Positions 8,753 through 18,487 of a stretch of 45,129 nt of DNA are shown one piece after another; within the stretch, counting starts at the first letter, position 1, and each line of letters opens with the position of its first letter. Under the pieces are notes generated by a model. It was given only the letters and a program-made list of their open reading frames with translations. It did not search any database and was not told where the DNA came from. The stretch comes from a virus. The stretch spans positions 1 to 45,129 of the IMG/VR virus record IMGVR_UViG_3300031785_000009; one strand, 5' to 3'. The position numbers and the translations under genes are program-made.

Positions 8753-11700
8753 ATGAACGACGAAGTATTGAATGAGATAGAAAATGTAGCCCCTATTATT
8801 ACAGACGAAGCTAAAAAACTGTTTGCTGAACAAGACGCCGAACTAGGACTCACTCAGCAAACAACTGTAGACCAAGGTCAGGGACAACAAACTACAGATC
8901 AATCTCAACAGGTTTCTACGGAAACTACACAACAAGAATCTACACCAGTCGAAGCTCAACCAGTTGAAAAAAAAGGTCCTACTAGAAAGGAACTAAAAGA
9001 AAGACTAGAAGAAAAAAAAGCAAAAGGTGAAAAAATTACTTTTGCAGATACTTTTGGTGGTCAATCAGCAGATTTAAGAAACCCTCTTAACTGGGCTAAT
9101 TATGCCTCTGCTGCTGGAGCTGGTTATGTAGATTTTTTAACAGACACTGTAAACCTTATACCCGGGATAAACTTACCTAAGTTACCTAAGTACGAAAGTT
9201 CTACTTTACAAGGTATAAGACAAATGTCTTCTATAATTATACCTTCACTAAACCTTTCTGGTTTTTTAAAAAAACAAGGCGCTAGTGCTCACGCAAAAGT
9301 AAAATGGGCAATGGGTGACAAGCGACTTATGAAGTGGTTTGGTAGTGCTGGTATTGACGCTGCTGCTGGTGCAATAGTAGATCAGGTTGTAGAGTTTAAT
9401 GAATTTGAAGACAACGCATCTGGTGCATTAAAAAAAACTTGGCCAAGTACTTATGGCTGGATACCAGACGACATTGCTACACTCGACACCGATAGTCCTG
9501 ATACTAAAAGAATGAAAAATAGAAACGAAGGCATAGGTCTTAGTTTTTTTGGTGATTTTATATTAGGAGCTACTAAAATAGCTAGGTCTATGAAAGGTGT
9601 AGATGATGCAACTAAGTGGGTACCTAAGAATGAAAAAGCAAAAGAGTTTGTAAAAAACACTTGGGGTAAAGGTACTAAAGATGGTGGTGAAGAAATAACT
9701 GTAAACAACGCTAAACGTGTACAAGAGTTTAATGAAATAGGTAAACGTAATTTATCTCTAGCTACAGATGCAGATGGTAATATTAACTTAGATCAACCAA
9801 TAAAAGGTGTACATGATATATATGATGACTACGAAGTAGGTTTTAGAACAACCGACCCCGGAGGTATTGTATCTGCGTCAGTTGACGTTGTACGTATTAA
9901 TAAGAATATTGACAGTGTACATGGTAGCGTAGGTAGTGTGTTTTCTGACTCTGCATTAAAAGAAGGTCTTAACCTTGATGATGCTGGATTAGGAACTATG
10001 AAACAATTATCTAAAGATTTACAATTAGATATAGAATGGCACTCACCTAATGGTCCAAAAATAACACATGCAGAAGTAGTTAAGAATGGTGAAGACTTAG
10101 CAGCAGCTTTGTATGATATGGATGTAGACGAGATGAAGCGTGTCATAGACAACTTTTCTGGTGTAGACGTAGACTCAGGAACTAGAGTACTAAACTCTGA
10201 AGGTTATGTTGGTGTATTTAATGCTATCAAAAAATACTTTGATGACTACATGAATATGGACTTAGCTCGTGCTCAAGCTTATGTTGGTAAATCTATGGCT
10301 GACCAAGTAAAAGATATGGCAGAAGGTGCTAGATTAATGGATGGTACTGCTGCTGTACAACAAGCACAAGAACAGGTCTTAGATCGTTTACAATATCTAA
10401 TGAATATAAAAGGTCAAACATCTTACGCAAGAGGTAGGGCACTTAATATGATAAACCTTTGGAACCGCATGAAGAAGTTAGACTTTAAAAATCATGGTGG
10501 TAAGAAAAAGGTTATGGAAAATGCACTGGCTTTTATGGAAGGTGCAAACAAAGAAACATTAGATAATTTAAAAAATATAACAAAAGAATCTGCTGAAACT
10601 ATAGACACCATACGTCAAATAAATGCAGAGCGACCAGAAATGTTAAAACCATTAATGTTAGCTTATGAGTTTACTGACGGTAAGGTTAATAACATAGCTG
10701 AACTAAATAGATATTTTAAAAATTCTACTGGTATAATGCGTAAAGCATTTATTGATCTAGACCCAGAATATGAGTCAATGTTTATGCAAGGTGTTTGGTC
10801 TAATATATACAACTCTACTTTGTCAGCTATTGGTACACCACTAAAAGCTGCTGCGTCTAACATGGCTTTGATGATAGAAAGACCTATTGCTACATTAGCC
10901 GGAGCTATAGCGCAAAGAGATGTAGATATTATGAGAAGAGCTAGTTACATGTACTTTGGAGGTATAGGTGATACTGTACAAAAATCTTTCGATCACATGA
11001 GACTTGTGTTTCGTAAAGCATGGACAGACCCTAACTCTGTAGGTTATGTAATGAGAGAAGATATTGCAATTAAGAACGAAGGTCAGATAAAATCTCTTAG
11101 AGCATTTGCAGAAGCACAAGAACAATCAGGTAACTTTGGTCCTTCAGGAATTGTTGACAGGATAGAAGCTATGAATGATATAGCTAATCATCCATGGTTA
11201 CGTTTTAGTGCTAACTCCATGACAGCGTTTGACGGATTTACTAGAGCGTTTATTGGAGCTGTAGAAACTAGAGGTAAAGTATATGACGATATGATAAAAA
11301 GAACTGGTAAAAAAAAACTATCAGCTAAAGGTATTGAAAGATTAAATAAAAAGTATTACAGAGAAATGTTTGATGATACAGGCATGATTACAGATAAAGG
11401 TGTAGAGTTTGCGTCTAAAGAAATAGCTATGAACCTAGACAGTCCTGCTGTTGATAGTTTTAACTCTATTATTAAACGTTTTCCATTACTTAGACCTTTC
11501 TTCATGTTTCCTCGTACTGCAACAAACATGATTAAATTTACTGGTTCACATAACCCATTAGGTTTGTTTGTTAAACAATTTAATGAGTATGGAGAACCAT
11601 TTGCTAATCAATCAATAAGCAATGTTAGAAACTTACTAGAGCAAAGAGGTATTACTGGTTTAGCTGATGACAAGCTAGAAATGGCGTATGAAACAATACG

Positions 11701-12781
11701 TGCAGAATTAAAAGGTAGAAAAGCTATAGGTGCATTTGCCGTATCAGGTGCAGCATTTATGTTTACCTCTGATAGATTACATGGTAATGGTATTTACGAT
11801 AAGACTAGACAACGTACTAGAAACCAACTTGGTTGGCAACCTAGAAGTTACAAAGGTTGGGATGGTAAATGGTATAGCTATGAAGGATTAGGAGCTATAA
11901 GTGATTGGATTGCAGTTACTGCTGACATCATGGATAACTTTGACACACCCGGGTCTGACGGTACTTTAGATACTAATGGTATGGATACTGCTATGGCAAA
12001 AATGATGTATGTGATAGCAGCTAACTTAACAAACAAAACATTCTTAGCTGGTATAGAGCCATTGTACGACGTACTACAAGGTAACCCAAGTGCAACAGCT
12101 CGTTGGACTGCAAGTTTTGGTAGTAGTTTAGTACCCGGTAGTGGACTTAGAAATGAACTATCTAGATTAATGAGTCCCGGAATCAAAGAAGTAGAAAATG
12201 AATTTACACAACTTTTAGCTAACAGAAACCCCGGTGCAAAAGGACAACTTCCTGCTGCATATGACTGGGTAGATGGTGGTAAAGTTAGAGAACCAGACAG
12301 TTTCTGGACAAGAGCATGGAACGCCTACGCACCTGTATTTAAGGTAAGAGAAGGTATGTCTCCAGAAAAACAGTTTCTTATAGATGTAGAGTTTGACGGT
12401 AGACCACAGTTAAATACTGATGGTAACGGTGTTGAACTAACCTCAGCACAAAGATCAGAAGTTACTAGATTAATGGGTGAAGATAAGATCTTTAAAAAAG
12501 CCATTACTAAAATTATGAACTCTGCTGACGGTAAAAGATTTAGAGCTGCATACAAAAAAGCTGCTGAAACTGGTGCAGACATAGATAGAAAACAATTTAT
12601 ATTATTGCATCAACGACTACGTGAGGCATTAACAGACGCACAACAGTTTGCTATTGGTCGAATCTCAGATCGTGGTAATGTTGAACAAAAGCAATATTAT
12701 AATGCAAAAATAAAAGAAGCCACCCAACTTGGAGACGTAGAAGAAATTTTATTACTTCAAGATAGAGCAAATCGTTTGTAA
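8753..12781 (+). CDS. Internal core protein gp16-like
   Basis: 1342 residues, matching T7 gp16 (1318) in length and order. It opens with a Gln/Thr-rich, probably disordered stretch (residues about 25-75), then a charged helical segment. The rest is a long mixed helical protein with Gly/Ala hydrophobic patches that could meet the membrane. I could not see the N-terminal lytic transglycosylase domain of T7 gp16, so cell-wall opening during entry may depend on another protein. The gene follows the gp15-like stop by two bases and is followed six bases later by the tail fibre gene. Confidence 0.85.
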   Translation: MNDEVLNEIENVAPIITDEAKKLFAEQDAELGLTQQTTVDQGQGQQTTDQSQQVSTETTQQESTPVEAQPVEKKGPTRKELKERLEEKKAKGEKITFADTFGGQSADLRNPLNWANYASAAGAGYVDFLTDTVNLIPGINLPKLPKYESSTLQGIRQMSSIIIPSLNLSGFLKKQGASAHAKVKWAMGDKRLMKWFGSAGIDAAAGAIVDQVVEFNEFEDNASGALKKTWPSTYGWIPDDIATLDTDSPDTKRMKNRNEGIGLSFFGDFILGATKIARSMKGVDDATKWVPKNEKAKEFVKNTWGKGTKDGGEEITVNNAKRVQEFNEIGKRNLSLATDADGNINLDQPIKGVHDIYDDYEVGFRTTDPGGIVSASVDVVRINKNIDSVHGSVGSVFSDSALKEGLNLDDAGLGTMKQLSKDLQLDIEWHSPNGPKITHAEVVKNGEDLAAALYDMDVDEMKRVIDNFSGVDVDSGTRVLNSEGYVGVFNAIKKYFDDYMNMDLARAQAYVGKSMADQVKDMAEGARLMDGTAAVQQAQEQVLDRLQYLMNIKGQTSYARGRALNMINLWNRMKKLDFKNHGGKKKVMENALAFMEGANKETLDNLKNITKESAETIDTIRQINAERPEMLKPLMLAYEFTDGKVNNIAELNRYFKNSTGIMRKAFIDLDPEYESMFMQGVWSNIYNSTLSAIGTPLKAAASNMALMIERPIATLAGAIAQRDVDIMRRASYMYFGGIGDTVQKSFDHMRLVFRKAWTDPNSVGYVMREDIAIKNEGQIKSLRAFAEAQEQSGNFGPSGIVDRIEAMNDIANHPWLRFSANSMTAFDGFTRAFIGAVETRGKVYDDMIKRTGKKKLSAKGIERLNKKYYREMFDDTGMITDKGVEFASKEIAMNLDSPAVDSFNSIIKRFPLLRPFFMFPRTATNMIKFTGSHNPLGLFVKQFNEYGEPFANQSISNVRNLLEQRGITGLADDKLEMAYETIRAELKGRKAIGAFAVSGAAFMFTSDRLHGNGIYDKTRQRTRNQLGWQPRSYKGWDGKWYSYEGLGAISDWIAVTADIMDNFDTPGSDGTLDTNGMDTAMAKMMYVIAANLTNKTFLAGIEPLYDVLQGNPSATARWTASFGSSLVPGSGLRNELSRLMSPGIKEVENEFTQLLANRNPGAKGQLPAAYDWVDGGKVREPDSFWTRAWNAYAPVFKVREGMSPEKQFLIDVEFDGRPQLNTDGNGVELTSAQRSEVTRLMGEDKIFKKAITKIMNSADGKRFRAAYKKAAETGADIDRKQFILLHQRLREALTDAQQFAIGRISDRGNVEQKQYYNAKIKEATQLGDVEEILLLQDRANRL

Positions 12782-12787
12782 AAACAA

Positions 12788-15388
12788 ATGGCAACAACTG
12801 AAAATTTTTATACCGGAAATACATCCACCACATCTTTCGGTTACTCATTCCCAATATTACAGAACTCCGATCTTAAGGTAGAACTTGACGGGGTATTAAA
12901 AACTGAAAACACAAGTGGTACTAACAACGACTACTCCATTTCTGGCACAAACGTTGTATTTAACTCGGCTCCCGGGCAGAACGTAGATATTCATATTTAT
13001 AGATTAACAGATGTAGACTCAGCTAAAGCAGTATTTGCTCCGGGTTCGTCTATTAGAGCTGGTGATTTAAATAATATTGTAGATCAATCTTTATTTGCTA
13101 ATCAAGAGCAACAACAAAAAATTAGAACTGCTGACGTTAGAGATAATGCTGTTACAACTATTAAGATAAAAGATCTTAATGTTACAAGACCTAAGATAGC
13201 TAATGATGCTATTGATGGTACTAAGATAGCTGATGATGCAGTTAATTCTGAACATATAGCAGCAGACTCAATAGATGCTGAACATTATGCTCCCGGGTCA
13301 GTAGACACTACAGCTCTTGGAGCAGACTCTGTTACAGGTGCAAAAATAGCTGACGATCAGATTAACTCTGAACATTATATAGCTGGTTCTATAGACCATG
13401 AACATTTAGCTAACGATATAATAGATGGAGACAATATACAAGATGACGTTATTAATTCTGAGCATTATGTTGCAGGTAGTATAGACCACGAACATTTAGC
13501 TAACGATATAATTGACAGCGATAATATTCAAGATAATGCTATTAATTCTGAACATTATGTAGATGGTTCTATAGATCATGTCCATTTAGCTAATGACATT
13601 ATTGATGGCGATAATATACAAGATAACGTAATTAATTCGGAACACTATGCTGATGCTAGTATAGATCATGTTCATTTATCTAATGATTGTATAGATCAAG
13701 ATAATATACAGGATAATGCTGTAAGGTCTGAACATATACAAGCTAATGCTGTTACAGACTCTGAGATAGCAACTGGAACTTTAGATAACAGATATTATAC
13801 AGAAACAGAAGCTGAAGCTTTATTCCTTAGACAGGATTCTTCAGAAACTATTGCTAGTGGACAAACTTGGTCTAACTCAGACGCGTTCGTAGCTACTACG
13901 GCTGCTATTAACGCAAGAATTATTGACCTTGTTGATGAGGTTGGTGGTTTTACTGTTATTGCTACTGAATTAGTTTTTCCAAATACAAACCCACAAGGAG
14001 CTACAGGTCAAGCAGCTATATTAAGTATTGGTTCCTTAACACAGGCTTATACTCCTTCTGGAACTACAGTAACTATTGCAAACGGAACTATAGGAAATAG
14101 CACAGTAACTATTACTGGAGTGCCTTCAGTTTTACCTCAAGGTTTTGGATTATTAGTTGAATCTACTTCAACACTTAACACATATACTTTTCATAGATTA
14201 GTACCTAAAGCTACTGAAGTTACAACAGTTGCAAGCAACATTACTAACATTTCAGCAGCCGGTGCAAACGTTGTAGATATAAATAATTTTGCAGATTTAT
14301 ACCAAATAGGAGGCAGTGCCCCTACACAGAGAGCAGATGGATCCAGCTTACAAGACGGCGATTTATGGTTTGATAATTCCTCCGATAATTTACGGGTATA
14401 TGACGGGACTAATTGGGCTATCGTCACCCCTGCACAGAGTGTTCTTAATGATATTGCTATTGTCTCAGGTGCGATTACTTATCAAGAAGACTTAGGTCTT
14501 ATAAGTGATGCTGTATCTACAGGTAGTTCTAATGGTTCATTAGACATAGTTGCTGATGCTTTAGAAGACGAAAGAACATTTACTGTTACAGCAGCTACAG
14601 GTAAATTTATTATTGATGGTGTTGATAAACCAGCCCTTACATTACACAAAGGTTGGACATACACATTTGATGTAAGTGATAGTTCCAACGGTGCTCATCC
14701 ATTACGATTTTATGCTGGTAGTTCTCAGTACTCAACTAACGTAACTGTTACTGGTACACAAGGGCAAGCTGGTGCAAAAGTACAGATTGTAATACCAGAA
14801 TCTCAACCTAGTAACTTCCAATACTATTGTACAAACCACAGTGGTATGGGTAACACTATAACTGTTGCAGAGGACCCAATTAAAGCTGTAGCTGATATTG
14901 CAGCTAATGTTGTAACTGTGGCTGGTATATCTGGAAATGTAACAACAGTTGCAAATAATAACTCAAACGTAACGGCTGTAGCTGGTAACTCAAGTAATAT
15001 TAATGCTGCTGTAAGTAACGCATCAAATATTAACAGTGCAGTTTCTAATGCTTCAAACATTAACGCAGCAGTTTCTAATGCAACAAATATAAACACAGTT
15101 TCCGCTTCTATAGGTGACGTAAACAGGTATGCAAATGAATACAAAATTTCTAATACTGCACCCGGAAGTCCTAGTGCTGGTGATTTATGGTTTGATGGAA
15201 GTACTAACACATTAAAAAACTATAATGGTTCTGCATGGTTAGGTATTACATCTAACTCTGGAATACAAAACGTGGCTGATGATACATCACCCGAACTTGC
15301 TGCTGCATTAGATTGCAACAACTTTAATCTTACAGAAGTAGGAACTATAAGCGGAAACAATTTACAACTCGATTTCGGTACACTTTAA
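12788..15388 (+). CDS. Tail fibre (gp17-like) with HxH repeats and a cupredoxin-like domain
   Basis: 866 residues. Residues 1-110 form the T7 gp17-type virion-attachment domain, with FxYSFPILQNSDLKVELDG and FAPGSSIRAGDLNNIVDQ typical of it. Residues about 120-330 are repeat-rich and include four 30-residue units (192-311) that each carry SEHY and DHEH or DHVH. Residues about 580-700 resemble a cupredoxin: H637 in GAHPLRFY, then YYCTNHSGMGN giving C681, H684 and M687, a plausible type 1 copper ligand set. Short N-rich repeats (NSSNINAAVSNASNINSAV) precede a C-terminal GDLWFDGSTNTLKNYN motif that also occurs earlier. The protein should bind the host surface. Confidence 0.88.
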   Translation: MATTENFYTGNTSTTSFGYSFPILQNSDLKVELDGVLKTENTSGTNNDYSISGTNVVFNSAPGQNVDIHIYRLTDVDSAKAVFAPGSSIRAGDLNNIVDQSLFANQEQQQKIRTADVRDNAVTTIKIKDLNVTRPKIANDAIDGTKIADDAVNSEHIAADSIDAEHYAPGSVDTTALGADSVTGAKIADDQINSEHYIAGSIDHEHLANDIIDGDNIQDDVINSEHYVAGSIDHEHLANDIIDSDNIQDNAINSEHYVDGSIDHVHLANDIIDGDNIQDNVINSEHYADASIDHVHLSNDCIDQDNIQDNAVRSEHIQANAVTDSEIATGTLDNRYYTETEAEALFLRQDSSETIASGQTWSNSDAFVATTAAINARIIDLVDEVGGFTVIATELVFPNTNPQGATGQAAILSIGSLTQAYTPSGTTVTIANGTIGNSTVTITGVPSVLPQGFGLLVESTSTLNTYTFHRLVPKATEVTTVASNITNISAAGANVVDINNFADLYQIGGSAPTQRADGSSLQDGDLWFDNSSDNLRVYDGTNWAIVTPAQSVLNDIAIVSGAITYQEDLGLISDAVSTGSSNGSLDIVADALEDERTFTVTAATGKFIIDGVDKPALTLHKGWTYTFDVSDSSNGAHPLRFYAGSSQYSTNVTVTGTQGQAGAKVQIVIPESQPSNFQYYCTNHSGMGNTITVAEDPIKAVADIAANVVTVAGISGNVTTVANNNSNVTAVAGNSSNINAAVSNASNINSAVSNASNINAAVSNATNINTVSASIGDVNRYANEYKISNTAPGSPSAGDLWFDGSTNTLKNYNGSAWLGITSNSGIQNVADDTSPELAAALDCNNFNLTEVGTISGNNLQLDFGTL
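13361..13720 (+). repeat. Four 90-bp in-frame tandem repeats in tail fibre
   Basis: Four consecutive diverged copies of a 90-bp unit encode 30 residues each, starting INSEHY and containing GSIDHEHLANDIIDGDNIQD or close variants. Each unit has a DHxH sequence (DHEH, DHEH, DHVH, DHVH). The reading frame is preserved throughout, so this is a protein repeat in the fibre shaft and not an intergenic array. Confidence 0.9.
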
Positions 15389-17602
15389 ATGGCTAAATTA
15401 TTAAAATTAAGGCGTGGTACTACAACGCAGCACGCATCATTTACTGGTGCTGAAGGCGAAGTAACTATAGATACCACAAAAGATACAGCCGTCGTACATG
15501 ACGGCGCACAAGCTGGTGGTAGACCTCTTCTTAGAGAAGACATGTCTAACCTTCCAGCAGGAACAATAGACAACGCAGACGTTAACTCATCTGCTGCAAT
15601 AGCTGGAACTAAAATATCTCCTAATTTTGGTTCACAAGATATAGAAACAACAGGTAATATTGATCTTTCTGATTCAACTGGTTCTGGTAATAACAGAATA
15701 AAACTTGGAACAGGAGATGATTTAGAAATTTACCACCTTGGGTCTAATAATAATTCCTACATAACAGAAACAGGTTCTGGTAACTTAGTTATCGGTGGTG
15801 ACATGGTTAACTTAACCAACGCTGCTACTACTGAATCTTATATGCGTTGTACTGGAAATGGAGCAGTAGAACTATATTACGACAACGCTAAAAAGTTGGA
15901 GACTACAAGTGCTGGTGTAACTGTAACTGGTAATGTGGTAGCTGGTGACTTAAAATTACCTGATAATGGAGCACTTCGTTTAGGTGGAGATGCGTCAGCT
16001 CTTGGAGACTTAAGAATATATCATGATGGTAGTCATTCATATATTAAAGACGCTGGTGCTGGTGATATATTCATTAGACACGGAAATGATGATGCGATTA
16101 GATGTGTAACTGACGGAGGAGTAGAGCTATATCACGACAACGTTAAAAAATTTAATACAGATTCAGGTGGTGCTCAAGTATTTGGAGTTTTAAGATTTGA
16201 TGATGGAAGCAGCTCTACTAATCAGATAAATTTCGGAAATAGTGCTGACCTACAAATTTATCACGATGGAAATTCAAAAATACAAAATACTAACAATAGT
16301 TGTGATTTTAGATTAATTTCAAACTCCATAGAATTAAAAAGCCAAAGCGGTGATGAGTATTTCCAAAAGTGTACAGTTGATGGAGCAGTAGAATTATACC
16401 ATAATAACCTTAAAAAGTGCGAAACTTTTGGAAATGGAATTATAGTTTATGGACCAGAAGGTGGAGGTGGATTAGTTAATCTTTACGCTGATGAAGGTGA
16501 TGATAATGCAGATAAATGGAGAATACATGCAAATCCAAATGGTTCGTTCTATTTACAAAACTATACAAGTGGTTCTTGGGAAAACAACTTAGCAGCTACT
16601 GGTAATGGACAAACAGAATTATTTTACGACAACGTTAAAAGGTTTGAGACAACCTCGCTTGGTGCAACAGTTTTCGCAGAACTAAATATAGCAGGTTCTA
16701 GTAGTGGTACGTCATCTGGAACAGCAAAATTTAAAGGGTATAGAACAGTAGCTGATAATGGTGTGCTAGGAGAACTTCAGTTTATAAACCAAAGAGATAA
16801 TGATGTTCAAGCAAAGATAGAAGTAGTTGCAGATGGTGATACTAATGCTTATATTGATGTTTTTGCATCAACTGCTAACAATAGAACATTTAGAATTTAT
16901 GATGGTAGCGTTGCATTTCCTGATACTAATAAATTGGCGTTGGGAAATGGTAATGACTTACAAATTTATCACGAAAGTGGATATAACATAATAAACACTA
17001 ATACTGCTGGTAATTTAGATATTAAAAATGGTAGTGAATATATAGCTAGATTTGCTCCTAATGGAAACAATGAACTTTTCTACGACAACTCTAAAAAGTT
17101 TGAAACTACAAGTGCTGGTGTAACTGTCAGTGGATCCTTAACTGTTTCTCAAGGTAATTATTCTTACATTACTATGGGCGATAACGACCATGGAGCTAGA
17201 GATATACATAACAACAATAACCAAATTGGGTTTTTGCAACAAAGTGGTGCTTGGGGTGCTTATTGTGATGACAATGGTAACTGGACTGCTTCTGGTAACG
17301 TAACAGCTTACTCTGACTCAAGACTAAAAAGAGATATTTCTACTATTAATGATGCTCTTGGAATTGTAGGTAAACTACGTGGTGTTTCTTATAAATGGTT
17401 AAGAGATGGTTCTGATGGTATTGGTGTCATTGCACAAGAAGTAGAGGAAGTAATTCCTAGTGTTGTAGTTACAAATAAAGTTGAAGGTTTAGACGGAATA
17501 GAAGAAGTCAAATCAGTTGACTACGGAAAAATAGTAGGCGTACTTATAAACGCAATAAACGAACTTAAAGCAGAAGTAGACGAATTAAAAGGAGGTAAGT
17601 AA
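15389..17602 (+). CDS. Second tail fibre with self-cleaving S74 chaperone domain
   Basis: 737 residues. The N-terminus LKLRRGTTTQHASFTGAEGE followed by VTIDTTKDTAVVHDG is an Mtd-type or short-fibre attachment domain. The body has about five diverged repeats, each pairing an IYHDG strand with VELYYDNxKKFETTSAGVTV. The C-terminus (642-737) is a peptidase S74 intramolecular chaperone: S642-D-S-R-L-K647 gives the Ser/Lys dyad with the usual five-residue spacing, followed by GVSYKWLRDGSDGIGVIAQE. In known relatives the chaperone trimerises the fibre and then cuts itself off before the Ser. The gene abuts the first fibre and overlaps the next gene by one base. Confidence 0.88.
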   Translation: MAKLLKLRRGTTTQHASFTGAEGEVTIDTTKDTAVVHDGAQAGGRPLLREDMSNLPAGTIDNADVNSSAAIAGTKISPNFGSQDIETTGNIDLSDSTGSGNNRIKLGTGDDLEIYHLGSNNNSYITETGSGNLVIGGDMVNLTNAATTESYMRCTGNGAVELYYDNAKKLETTSAGVTVTGNVVAGDLKLPDNGALRLGGDASALGDLRIYHDGSHSYIKDAGAGDIFIRHGNDDAIRCVTDGGVELYHDNVKKFNTDSGGAQVFGVLRFDDGSSSTNQINFGNSADLQIYHDGNSKIQNTNNSCDFRLISNSIELKSQSGDEYFQKCTVDGAVELYHNNLKKCETFGNGIIVYGPEGGGGLVNLYADEGDDNADKWRIHANPNGSFYLQNYTSGSWENNLAATGNGQTELFYDNVKRFETTSLGATVFAELNIAGSSSGTSSGTAKFKGYRTVADNGVLGELQFINQRDNDVQAKIEVVADGDTNAYIDVFASTANNRTFRIYDGSVAFPDTNKLALGNGNDLQIYHESGYNIINTNTAGNLDIKNGSEYIARFAPNGNNELFYDNSKKFETTSAGVTVSGSLTVSQGNYSYITMGDNDHGARDIHNNNNQIGFLQQSGAWGAYCDDNGNWTASGNVTAYSDSRLKRDISTINDALGIVGKLRGVSYKWLRDGSDGIGVIAQEVEEVIPSVVVTNKVEGLDGIEEVKSVDYGKIVGVLINAINELKAEVDELKGGK

Positions 17603-18483
17603 TGGCTTTACAAAGCTCAGGTGCTATTTCACTTAATGATGTCGCTGGAGAGTTTGGTGGTTCTACACCTCACTCTCTTTCTGAATACTACGGAGTTGCA
17701 ACAGGAGTTCCCGGTTCTGGTACTATAAGTCTTAGTGATTTCTATGGTACAGCTAATGCTTACACTATTGAATATTTAGTTGTAGCTGGTGGAGGATCTG
17801 GATTAGGTACTGGCTGGCCAAGCATTCTTTGTGCTGGAGGCGGTGCTGGTGGTATGCGTACAGGTTCAATGTCAATTACTGCTGGTACTTCTGTATCATG
17901 CACAGTAGGTGGCGGTGGTGCTGCTGGTGGCTACAGAAACCCATTTTCACCGGCGGTTGGTGGAGACGGTGGTAGTTCCTCTTTCGGAGGCTACTCATCA
18001 TGCACCGGCGGCGGTGGTGGCGGTCAATGGAAAGACGGCAATCCCGGCGGATCCGGTGGTGGTGGTGGCGGTGACTCAGGTTACGGCAACTATAGCCATT
18101 ACGGAGGTAGTGGTGTAAGTGGTGAAGGAAACCGTGGTGGTAACGGACTAAACGGTGGTGCCGGAGGCGGCGGCGGTAAAGGCAGTCAAGGTGGCGATGT
18201 AACTGGACATAATAATGGTGGCGGAGGTAGTGGTAATTCTTGGCACGGTACTACTTATGCTGAAGGGGGCACTGCTGGCTCAAATGGAGCAAGTGGTAGT
18301 GCCAATTCTGGCGACGGAGGTCGTGGTCTATATGGTAGTTATGGTTCTGGCGGTAACGGTGGTAGCGGTATAGTTGCTGTTCGTTATGCTGGTGGAACTA
18401 GAGGTTCAGGTGGTAGCTCAGTATTTGCTGCTGGCGGTTATACCTATCATATTTTCAACAGTTCTGGTACATTTACGGCTTAA
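17602..18483 (+). CDS. Glycine-rich tail adhesin
   Basis: 293 residues. A conserved leader (ISLNDVAGEFG, SLSEYYG, ISLSDFYG) is followed by IEYLVVAGGGSG and a long Gly-rich region (about 60-270) with many GGGGxG runs, closing with the beta strands SGIVAVRYAG and YTYHIFNSSGTFTA. Known gp38-type adhesins use glycine-rich motifs packed as a polyglycine II lattice to display receptor-binding loops. This protein plausibly plays that role at the fibre tip. AGGAGGT lies 7 bases before the ATG. Local GC and Gly-codon content differ from neighbours because of the composition. Confidence 0.72.
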   Translation: MALQSSGAISLNDVAGEFGGSTPHSLSEYYGVATGVPGSGTISLSDFYGTANAYTIEYLVVAGGGSGLGTGWPSILCAGGGAGGMRTGSMSITAGTSVSCTVGGGGAAGGYRNPFSPAVGGDGGSSSFGGYSSCTGGGGGGQWKDGNPGGSGGGGGGDSGYGNYSHYGGSGVSGEGNRGGNGLNGGAGGGGGKGSQGGDVTGHNNGGGGSGNSWHGTTYAEGGTAGSNGASGSANSGDGGRGLYGSYGSGGNGGSGIVAVRYAGGTRGSGGSSVFAAGGYTYHIFNSSGTFTA

Positions 18484-18487
18484 GATT

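Noticed and set aside
13361-13720. CRISPR-like or satellite array
   Set aside because: Units are in-frame, diverged mostly at synonymous and conservative sites, and have no spacers; it is a protein repeat.
17909-18118. Val-rich 69-residue frame within the glycine-rich adhesin
   Set aside because: A frame-shifted reading of GGT/GGC-rich codons; the adhesin frame is conserved in style and complete.
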